Origin: Hyalangium gracile
GTDB taxonomy: Bacteria; Myxococcota; Myxococcia; Myxococcales; Myxococcaceae
Direction: 5' to 3'
Assembly: GCF_020103725.1 (NCBI RefSeq)
Contig: NZ_JAHXBG010000005.1
Span: 372,001-436,000, forward strand
Length of the DNA stretch: 64,000 nucleotides
Numbering within the stretch: position 1 is the stretch's first letter; the number at the start of each line of letters is the position of its first letter. Of the stretch, positions 54,542-62,600 are shown piece after piece. The notes under the pieces were generated by a model. The model was not told the origin of the DNA. It searched no databases and saw only the letters and a program-made list of their open reading frames with translations. The translations under genes were made by a program, and so were the position numbers.

Positions 54542-54868
54542 ATGACCGCTCATTGCTATCAGGACATCACTCCGTCGCAGCTGGACACGCTCGGCCCCGA
54601 GGTGCGGCGCATCGACGTGCGCGAACCGGACGAGTACACCGGTCCCCTGGGCCACCTGCCTGAAGCGGAGCTCGTCCCGCTGGGGACGCTGGAGGCCGCT
54701 TCCGCCTCCTGGCCACGGGAGCAGCCGCTGCTGCTGATCTGCCGCTCTGGCGGACGCTCCGCGAAGGCGGCGCGAGCGCTCGCCCAGCGTGGCTTCACCC
54801 ACCTCTACAACCTGGCGGGCGGGATGCTCGCGGTGCGCGAGGCGCCCGCCGCTCGCCCCCAGGGCTGA
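54542..54868 (+). CDS. Rhodanese-like sulfurtransferase
   Basis: 108 residues. Rhodanese fold: DITPSQL, RRIDVREPDEYTGPLGHLPE, active-site loop LLICRSGGRSAKAA with Cys about residue 67, and FTHLYNLAGGMLAV at the end. Transfers sulfur from thiosulfate or persulfides. GAGGAGACC lies just ahead. It begins a forward unit with the TauE gene 27 nt downstream. Confidence 0.92.
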   Translation: MTAHCYQDITPSQLDTLGPEVRRIDVREPDEYTGPLGHLPEAELVPLGTLEAASASWPREQPLLLICRSGGRSAKAARALAQRGFTHLYNLAGGMLAVREAPAARPQG

Positions 54869-54895
54869 GCGCGCACCCGCTCGAGGACGAACGCC

Positions 54896-55705
54896 ATGCC
54901 ACTGCTCGGACTCTCCCTCGCGGCACTCATTGGTCTGTCACTCGGCCTCCTCGGTGGTGGGGGCTCCATCCTCACCGTGCCCATCCTGGTGTACGTCCTG
55001 GGCTTCGGGGCCAAGGAGTCCATCGCCATGGGACTGGCGGTGGTGGGCGTCACCAGCCTCTTCGGTGCCATGGGGCACTGGCGCAAGGGGAACCTCCAGC
55101 TCCGAGCCGCCCTGACGTTCGGGGCCGTGGCGATGGCGGGCACGTACGCCGGGGCGCGCCTGTCCGTCTGGGTCTCCGGCGCCGCGCAGCTCCTGCTCTT
55201 CGCCGCGGTGATGCTGGTGGCTGCCTTCTTCATGTACCGCAACGGCCGCAAGGAGGCGGCCCTGGCGGCGTGCAAGGCATGCCCACCTCCTCCCGAGCCC
55301 CACCAGTCCCCCTTCCCGGTGATGGCGGCGGCCGCGCTGGGTGTGGGTGGCCTCACGGGACTGGTCGGAGTGGGAGGAGGCTTTCTCATCGTCCCAGCGT
55401 TGGTGCTCCTCGTGGGCCTGCCCATGAAGCAGGCGGTGGGCACCAGCCTGCTCGTCATCGCCCTCAACTCCTTCGTGGGCTTCGCCGGCTACCTCGGCCA
55501 CGTCGTGGTGCCCTGGGGCTACCTCGCGCTCTTCACGGCCATCGCGGTGGTCGGGATTCTGGCGGGCACCTGGGTGTCCCGCTTCGTGTCGCAGGCGGCC
55601 CTCAAGAGGGCCTTCTCCGCCTTCCTCGTCTTGATGGGGCTCTTCATCCTCTTCAAGAACTGGAACGCGCTGGGGCTGCCTGGGTCGATCCTCTCCTGGG
55701 GCTAA
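54896..55705 (+). CDS. TauE/SafE family sulfite/sulfoacetate exporter-like protein
   Basis: 269 residues, about eight spans in two homologous halves, each with a Gly-rich motif: GLSLGLLGGGGSILTVPILV and GLVGVGGGFLIVPALVLLVG. Such proteins export sulfite or other organosulfur anions. Position beside rhodanese and YeeE genes supports a sulfur role. Its stop TAA overlaps the stop of the convergent MBL gene (CTAA shared). Confidence 0.9.
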   Translation: MPLLGLSLAALIGLSLGLLGGGGSILTVPILVYVLGFGAKESIAMGLAVVGVTSLFGAMGHWRKGNLQLRAALTFGAVAMAGTYAGARLSVWVSGAAQLLLFAAVMLVAAFFMYRNGRKEAALAACKACPPPPEPHQSPFPVMAAAALGVGGLTGLVGVGGGFLIVPALVLLVGLPMKQAVGTSLLVIALNSFVGFAGYLGHVVVPWGYLALFTAIAVVGILAGTWVSRFVSQAALKRAFSAFLVLMGLFILFKNWNALGLPGSILSWG

Positions 55706-57117
55706 CGCGCCAGGCTGCTCCCCGCGCTCGAGACAAGCTCCACCGTGGCGCCATCCTCGGCCACGTCCGCCTTCCAGCCGAGCTGCTCACGGATCGCCAC
55801 CGCCAGGGCCTGAGCCGGTCCTGGCTCCCCATGCACGACATAGGTCTGCCTCGGAGGCCGGGTGAAGCCCCGCATCCAGCGGAGCAGCGCCGACTGATCC
55901 GCGTGCGCCGACAGCCCATCCACCGTCTCGACATGTGCCCGAACGGGAATGTCCTCCCCATGAATGCGAAGGGACCGCGCACCTTCCTGCAGGGAGCGCC
56001 CTCGAGTTCCCTCGGCCTGGTACCCCACGAGGAGGACGGTGTTGCGATGATCGGGCAGCCGCCACTTCAAGTGGTGCAGCACCCTCCCGCCCGTCGCCAT
56101 GCCGCTGCCCGCGATGATGACCATGGGCCCCCGCTTGTCATGGAGGCTCTTCGACTCCTGCGCGGTCCGGACCAGGTGGTACTCCCTGCAGCACAGGGGG
56201 CAGCGCTTCGCATCCGTGAGCAGCCGCATGTGCACATCATGGTCCTCCGGGTGCTCGCAGTAGATGCGCGTCACATCGATGCCCATCGGGGTATCGATGA
56301 AGACGGAGATGAGCGGCAGCCGGCCTTCGTCCTCGAGCTTCCGGATCGTCCAGATGAGCTCCTGCGTCCTCCCGATCGCGAACGACGGCACGATGACGGC
56401 GCCGCCCCGATGCGCCGTCTCCGTGATGACTCGAACGAGCGTCTCCTCGCTCCCGTTGGCGTGCACCCGGTCTCCGTAGGTGGACTCCACGAGCAACACG
56501 TCGGCCTCGGGAACGAACTCCGGATCTCGAATGATGGGCCGGTCCCAGCGTCCCAGGTCTCCCGAGAAGACGAGCCGGGAGGGCTGAGTGCCCCCCAGGT
56601 CCAGTTCCACCGTCGCTGAGCCGAGGATGTGTCCCGCGCGACGCAGGAGCACCGTGGAGCCCTCCCCCAGCTCGAAGCGCTCGCCATAGCCATGAGCGCG
56701 CACCAGGGACAGGGTCTGCTGCGCATCCTCCAACGTATAGAGCGGAAGCGCGGGCCTGTGCTTGGAGTAGCCGTACTTGTTCGCTCGCCTCGCGTCCTCC
56801 TCCTGCAGCCGGGCGGAGTCGAGCAGGAGCACCTTCAGCAAGTCCTGGGTCCCTCGCGTGCAGTGGATGGGGCCTCGGAAGCCATGCTTCACGAGCACCG
56901 GCAGATAGCCCGAGTGATCCAGGTGGCCGTGGCTGAGGATGACCCCGTCCAGCGCCTTCGGCTCGAAGGGCGGCGGCTCCCAGTTCCGCAAGCGGAGGCG
57001 CTTCAGGCCCTGGAACAGGCCACAGTCCAGCAGGAAGCGCCCTCGCTCGGCCTCCACGAGATACTTCGAGCCGGTCACCGTCCCAGCGCCGCCAAAGAAG
57101 GTCAGTCTCGGGCCCAT
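55702..57117 (-). CDS. MBL-fold beta-CASP exonuclease-like protein
   Basis: 471 residues. Metal site SHGHLDHSGYLP (~54-65) followed by the beta-CASP features of CPSF-type RNases: DCGLFQGLKRL, LGSATVELDLG, VVFSGDLG, VLLVESTYGDR, MVIIAGSGMATGGRVLHHL (motif C area), LSAHADQ (C-terminal His). Family members are RNases; the substrate is not known. Confidence 0.9.
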   Translation of the reverse strand: MGPRLTFFGGAGTVTGSKYLVEAERGRFLLDCGLFQGLKRLRLRNWEPPPFEPKALDGVILSHGHLDHSGYLPVLVKHGFRGPIHCTRGTQDLLKVLLLDSARLQEEDARRANKYGYSKHRPALPLYTLEDAQQTLSLVRAHGYGERFELGEGSTVLLRRAGHILGSATVELDLGGTQPSRLVFSGDLGRWDRPIIRDPEFVPEADVLLVESTYGDRVHANGSEETLVRVITETAHRGGAVIVPSFAIGRTQELIWTIRKLEDEGRLPLISVFIDTPMGIDVTRIYCEHPEDHDVHMRLLTDAKRCPLCCREYHLVRTAQESKSLHDKRGPMVIIAGSGMATGGRVLHHLKWRLPDHRNTVLLVGYQAEGTRGRSLQEGARSLRIHGEDIPVRAHVETVDGLSAHADQSALLRWMRGFTRPPRQTYVVHGEPGPAQALAVAIREQLGWKADVAEDGATVELVSSAGSSLAR

Positions 57118-57171
57118 CCCCTGTCCTCGAGCGCGTGAGCCGCGCTACCTGCCATGGGGCCCATTAGTGCA

Positions 57172-57209
57172 CAGGCGCTCCCGCCGCACCATCGGGCGAG
57201 GAGCGCCTG
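57172..57209. terminator. 10-bp hairpin upstream of MBL gene
   Basis: CAGGCGCTCC (57172-57181) and GGAGCGCCTG (57200-57209) pair perfectly with an 18-nt loop. Confidence 0.4.
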
Positions 57210-57214
57210 GGTCC

Positions 57215-57247
57215 GCGGCGGGCTCGAGTCTCGAGCGAGCCCGCCGC
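57215..57247 (-). terminator. 12-bp GC hairpin downstream of dihaem oxidoreductase
   Basis: GCGGCGGGCTCG (57215-57226) and CGAGCCCGCCGC (57236-57247) form a perfect stem with a 9-nt loop, 14 nt past the stop on the reverse strand. Confidence 0.5.
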
Positions 57248-57260
57248 GCGGGTGCTTACG

Positions 57261-59525
57261 TCAGAGGGTCTGCAGGAACTTGATGAGGGCCGCCCTGTCG
57301 GCGCTGGACAGGTTGGCGAAGGCATTCCTGGATGCCTGGGCCTCACCGCCGTGCCAGAGAATGGCCTCCGTCAGGTTCCGCGCCCGGCCATCATGCAGGT
57401 AGGCCTCGCCCCCGCTGACGCCAGCCGTCAGGCCGATGCCCCACAGCGGCGGGGTGCGCCACTCCGCCCCCGAGGCATTGCCCTCCGGCAGGTTGTCGGC
57501 CAGGCCCGAGCCCATGTCATGCAGCAGCAGATCCGTATACGGGTGGATCGTCTGGCTGCGCAGCTCCGCATGGGGGTGATACGCGCTGGTGGTCAGGGTC
57601 TGCTTGTGGCAGCTGGCGCAGCCGATGTTCTGGAAGAGCGTCTCTCCCCGGAGCGCCTGGGAGTTGGTCAGCTCCCGGCGCGCGGGAACTCCCAGCAGGG
57701 CGATGTACCGGACGATCTTGTCGAGGTCCGCATCGCTCAGCTCCGTGCTGGTCCCCGAGCACCCCTGCTGCGACGAGCCACAATCCAGGGACCTGTAGAT
57801 GGAAGAAGTGACTCCCAGGTCCCCGTTGAAGGCGTCGGCCACCTGGTGGCGCAGGCGAGCCAGGCCCGCCTTCCAGCCGAAGCGACCCAGGCGCGTCTCG
57901 CCCGTCTGCGGATCCGTCACCGTCCGCATACGTCCGGAGATGCCGTCCCCGTTGCTGTCATTCGGATCGGCCAGGGAGGAGACGGCGCTCTCCGGCACGG
58001 CCTCCAGCAGGCCCATGCCGACCAGCTGCGGCGAGATGCGCGCCGAGTGGGCGGTGGGAATGACGTTCAGGAAGGAGTAGTTCGGCTTGCGCAGCTGGTA
58101 GGTGGTGCCATCGGCGAACTGGCCATTGGTCACCGTCCACGAGGAGATGCGGACGTCCGCCTCGGGAGTGCCGCTGGTGCTGCGCGGCTGCAGCTTGGAG
58201 CCCAGCTGGGGATCGGGGGTCGCGGTCGTGCCACTGACCCGGCCCACCTTGACCACCATGTTGGTCAGAGTGGTGTTGGTGGTGGCGGGAGGCAGGCCTC
58301 GGCCGTTGTTCACGTGGCAGGCGACACAGGAGCGCGCCACGTAGCCAGGCCCCAGCTTGTTCTGCTGCGTGGTGAAGACCGGGTTGCCCGGCTCGGAGTG
58401 GCTCCCATCCCCGAAGTCGGTGTGGTGGATGCGCCGCCCCTCGACGAACGGCTGCGTGTTCACCGGCGCCAGGTTCAACGCCATCTGCATGAAGCGCCAC
58501 GTGGGCTCGTTCGAGTACGGCGCGTTCAGCGTGGTCCGGCCACCGCTCCAGCCGGCCTCCGGCATCGGGAAGGAGTCCAGGATCGTCCCCACGCCCTCGA
58601 ACGGCACGATGCCGCCGCTGCCGACGATGTAGAGCCAGGCCCCCGAGTAGTAGTTGAAGCGCCCCTCCACCGGCTGCTTGAGGAAGACTCCGACCTCGAT
58701 CTCCATGCGATCACCGACGCGGATCGCCCTGCCCTCCTTGGCGTTGTAGTTGACGCTGGCGGTGTAGAGGTTGTCATTCACCCGGGTGAACGTCCCGTTG
58801 TGGAAGTACTCCGCCACCGTGTTGAGGCCTCGGAAGAACGCCCGGAAGTTCGTGCCGTCATGCGGATAGACGGTGTGGAGGTTGACCGTGATCTGGCTGC
58901 CGCCCTTGGCCACCTCGTCGATGATGTCGACGTAGAAGGTCCGGTTCGCGAAGTACAGCGGCAGGAAGTGATCGTACGCCCGGAACTCGGCCTCCCGAGC
59001 GTGACGATCGCGCACGCGCTCACCCACGTGGGTGATCAGGGCCTGGGCCGTGTTCTCGACCAGCGCGGGCTCCAGCGGCGTCGAGCCGTTGAACAGCGGC
59101 ACCACGGCGCCGGTGCCAGTGCCCGCATCGGGAGTCCCCGCATCGGGCGTGCCCGCATCACCGCTCCCCGCGTCTGGCGTCCCCGCGTCCGTCGAGCCGC
59201 CGCCACCATGGGTATACCGGGCGGAGGGAGTGTCACGGGCGCAGTTACAGGACACATCCCAGTAGGTGAAGTTGTAGTTGATGACATCACCGGCCACCAG
59301 GTTGCTCACCGTGTATTGGTTTCGACCGTTCGTCACGGTCATCCGCACGTTGAGCTGGCCTCCATTGTTGAGGGTGTAGTGGATGTCCGCCCAGGAAGTG
59401 GTGTCGACGTAGAAGATGGCGGAGGAACCTGAGCCCTGGGCGCCGTAGGTGGCGGCGAAGCCATCACCGGCCCAGAGGACTGCCGCCAACATGGCGGCGA
59501 CGACTCCAGTTGATCGGGAATACAT
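57261..59525 (-). CDS. Secreted dihaem oxidoreductase with CBM56-like glucan-binding domain
   Basis: 754 residues from ATG at 59525; upstream starts lack a signal. Signal peptide STGVVAAMLAAVLWAGDGFA. Residues ~25-105 (SSAIFYVDTTSWADIHYTLN, INYNFTYWDVSCNCARDTPS) resemble CBM56, which binds beta-1,3-glucan. A DAGTPDAG-type linker follows. The rest is of the dihaem oxidoreductase (DHOR, peroxidase-like) family with CVACH and CASCH haem motifs (~405 and ~640) and DGISGRMRTVTDPQTGETRL, YLHDGRARNLTEAILWHGGE. An oxidoreductase attached to a glucan-binding module is uncommon. Confidence 0.82.
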   Translation of the reverse strand: MYSRSTGVVAAMLAAVLWAGDGFAATYGAQGSGSSAIFYVDTTSWADIHYTLNNGGQLNVRMTVTNGRNQYTVSNLVAGDVINYNFTYWDVSCNCARDTPSARYTHGGGGSTDAGTPDAGSGDAGTPDAGTPDAGTGTGAVVPLFNGSTPLEPALVENTAQALITHVGERVRDRHAREAEFRAYDHFLPLYFANRTFYVDIIDEVAKGGSQITVNLHTVYPHDGTNFRAFFRGLNTVAEYFHNGTFTRVNDNLYTASVNYNAKEGRAIRVGDRMEIEVGVFLKQPVEGRFNYYSGAWLYIVGSGGIVPFEGVGTILDSFPMPEAGWSGGRTTLNAPYSNEPTWRFMQMALNLAPVNTQPFVEGRRIHHTDFGDGSHSEPGNPVFTTQQNKLGPGYVARSCVACHVNNGRGLPPATTNTTLTNMVVKVGRVSGTTATPDPQLGSKLQPRSTSGTPEADVRISSWTVTNGQFADGTTYQLRKPNYSFLNVIPTAHSARISPQLVGMGLLEAVPESAVSSLADPNDSNGDGISGRMRTVTDPQTGETRLGRFGWKAGLARLRHQVADAFNGDLGVTSSIYRSLDCGSSQQGCSGTSTELSDADLDKIVRYIALLGVPARRELTNSQALRGETLFQNIGCASCHKQTLTTSAYHPHAELRSQTIHPYTDLLLHDMGSGLADNLPEGNASGAEWRTPPLWGIGLTAGVSGGEAYLHDGRARNLTEAILWHGGEAQASRNAFANLSSADRAALIKFLQTL

Positions 59526-59545
59526 GGCAGTGCAATGCCCTTTCT

Positions 59546-59571
59546 CTCGAGGCTTCAACACATGCCTCGAG
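59546..59571 (-). terminator. 8-bp hairpin after GH3 gene
   Basis: CTCGAGGC (59546-59553) and GCCTCGAG (59564-59571), 10-nt loop, between the GH3 stop and the dihaem gene start. Confidence 0.4.
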
Positions 59572-59605
59572 CTGACTTCGAGTGAGGAACTCCCCTTCAC
59601 GACGG

Positions 59606-62600
59606 CTACTTCGTGAAGGAGAGAGGACCGCTGGACAGGGTGCTGTTGCCCGCGCCATCCACCGCGCGGACGCGCCACGTGTGCGTGCCGGAGCCGAGCC
59701 CGCTGAGCGTGGCCTGCTGCGTGCCCACGCCGTACACCTCGAACTCCCACAGCGAGTAGCCGAAGGTGGTGGCGCGCTGGACGCCGCGCATCCGCACGTA
59801 GCGGCCCACACCGCTCAGGCTGCCGATGTCGTCGATGCCGCCATTGCCGGCGTTCTCCGTGTAGAGCGCCTTCCAGGTGGTGCCATCCAGCGACGTCTCG
59901 AGCACGTACCTGGCGCCATAGGCGGCCTCCCAGTTGAGGACGATGCGCTTGATGGAGAAGACGGAGCCCAGGTCCACGGTGATGGACTCGGTGTCCGTGG
60001 ACAGGCTGGACCAGCGCGTGGCGGGGTTGCCATCCACCGCGTCGCCGGCGCTGCCGAACTCGTTGGACGAGGCGCTGACGTTGCGGCCACGCGCCGAGTT
60101 GGTGGTGGGGCCCACGTAGGTGCTGGCCGAGATGGTGGGCGTGCGGTCCGTGCCATCCACGTTGAGGATGTACTCGGAGACACCGGCGCCAACGTCCGTC
60201 GTCTGCTCCCAGATGAACTGCGTGGGGTTGGCGGAGGCCGTGGAGCCCGCGGCCGGGATGAGCGCGGCGAAGGCCGCCGGGGGCGCGGTGTCATTGAGCG
60301 TGAAGGTGAACGTGGCCGAGGTGGTGACACCGTTCGCCCAGTTGAAGGCCTTCACGTACCAGGAGTGCGTGCCGTTGGTGAGCTTCACCCCACTGAGCGC
60401 GGAGGACGTCGTCTTGGTGGTCGCCACCGGGTAGGGAGCGCCATCCAGGAACACCTCGTAGCGCTGGATGCCCGTCTGCGCATCCGAGCTCGCCGTCCAC
60501 GCGAAGGTGGGTCGCGTGGTGAGCGTGGCGCCGTTGGCGGGCGTCTGCAGGGTGAAGGCGGCCGGAGGCGTGGAGTCCGTCAGCCCGAAGCCCTGGATGC
60601 CGGCGCCGTACTGGAAGAGCGGGTTGCCATAGATGGGCTGGATGGGCTGGCCCGCGGCGATCCGCTGACGGATGGTGGTGCGCTCGGCCTCGGTCGCCCC
60701 CACGTCGAACGGCAGGTCCCACTTCTCCAGCTGGTTGTTCGGCACGTCGGTGCCAATCTGGCTCATGGAGCGCGGCAGCTGCCACGGCAGCTGACCGCGA
60801 GGCAGCACGTCGCCGAACAGCACGTCCGCCACCGCGTAGCCGCCCATGTCACCGGGGCGGTAGGCCACCAGCAGCGCGTTCGTCTGGTTCACCAGGTTGG
60901 TCAGGATGTAGGGGCGCGGCATGATGAGCACCGTCGTCGTGGGGATGCCCTGCGCCTTGAAGCCCGCGATGATGTTGTACTGATCGCTCCACTTCGGGTC
61001 GTGCGCGGGGCCAATCGGATCGCCCGGCAGGTAGGGCTTCTCCTTGTCCCACTCGGTGCCGTGCGTGTAGTAGCTCTCGCCCACCACCACGATGGCGGCG
61101 TTCGGCGTCACGCCCGCGGGAGCCGCGTCCTTGTAGACGGTGTAGCCGGCCGCCTCGGCGCGCGCCTTGACGGCCGCGTAGATGGTCGGGTCACCGAACT
61201 CGGTGCCGTGGAAGTCCGAGCGCCAGGTCACCATGCAGGACTGATCATCGGCGCGAGGGCCGGCGATGACGATCCGCGAGCCCGCGGGCAGGCGCAGCGG
61301 CAGCGCCCCTTCGTTCTTGAGCAGCGTCATCGACTCCTGCGAGGCGCGACGAGCCAGGAACTTGTTGTCGGCCGTGTGCCAGGCGGCGGTGCCCGAAGGC
61401 CCACTCTTGTAGGGGTCCTCGAACAGGCCCAGCCGGAACTTCAGATCGAGGATGCGGCGGACGGCCTGATCGATCTTGGCCGCACTGACCTCCGTCTCGA
61501 AGGCGCCCATCTGGCCGGGGTTGGCGCCACCCATCACGTCCGAGCCCGCGTTGGCCGAGCGAGACCAGGCCCCCGACGGCAGCCAGTCCGAGCAGATGAC
61601 GCCGTTGTAGCCCATGTTGGTGCGCAGGTAGTTGATGATGCTGGGGTTGTCACCGGCGCCATAGCCCTCGGGGCCGAGCAGCGGAGTGCCCGCGTAGCCG
61701 GGCATGATGCCGCTGGTGCCGGCCTCGATGGCCGCGTGCCACGGACGCATGTGGTAGTGGATGGTGGTGCCGTCGTAGACGATGCCGCCCTCTCCGCCAG
61801 CGCCCTGCCCCGGCCAGTGCTTGGTGGTGACCCAGATGGAGCTCGGGTTGACCTCGGGGCCGCCCTGCAGGCCGGCGATCAGGGCGCGAGTGATGCCTGC
61901 GGCCAGATCGGCATCCTCACCGCTGCCCTCCTGGATGCGCGGATAGAGCACCTTGGTGCCCACCTCGGCCAGCGGCGACAGGGTGCCACGGCTGCCCACG
62001 GCGAGCTGCTCACGCCGCTGCATGTCTCCCATCTCCCAGGCGTTCTGCAGGTTGCGCGAGGCCGCCAGGCCGGGCTGCGTCGGCCAGCTCGTCTTGAAGC
62101 CGTGGATGGAGTCTCCCGCGTCGATCATCGGAATGCCCAGCCGCGTCTTGGCGCAGGCCGACTGGTAGCTGGCGATCTCCTGGGGAGACAGGGGGCCCAT
62201 GGTGAAGCCCGCCTCGGGGTAGACCTTGGCCTCGTAGAACATCTGCATGGCCTTCTCGTGCAGCGTCATCCGGCTCATCAGATCGTTCACGCGGGTGGTG
62301 ACGGGGTTGTGCCAGTCCTCGTACGGCTCGATGGTCCCGTTCTTGTTGAGGTCGCGAATGCCGTTGATGAGCGCCACGCCATCCGCCGCCGTCTCCACCG
62401 TGGGCAGGTAGAGGCTGAAGGTGCGCATGTCCGAGCGGCTGGTGCTCCCGCTGGAGAGCTGGGCGACGACGTACCACTTATAGGTCCAGCGATCGGGCAG
62501 GTCCTCCGTCAGGGTGAAGGAGGTGCCGGTGGTGGAGGCCACCTGGGTGAAGCGATCGAGCAGGCTGCCCGGGGCCATCCAGTCGTAGTCGTTGCGCGTG

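Noticed and set aside
57120-57260. tRNA-like or ncRNA folding
   Set aside because: Two GC hairpins only; no cloverleaf or CCA.
59101-59213. CRISPR-like repeat in the DAG-rich segment
   Set aside because: It encodes a DAGTPDAG protein linker in frame; repeats are codon-level and there are no spacers.
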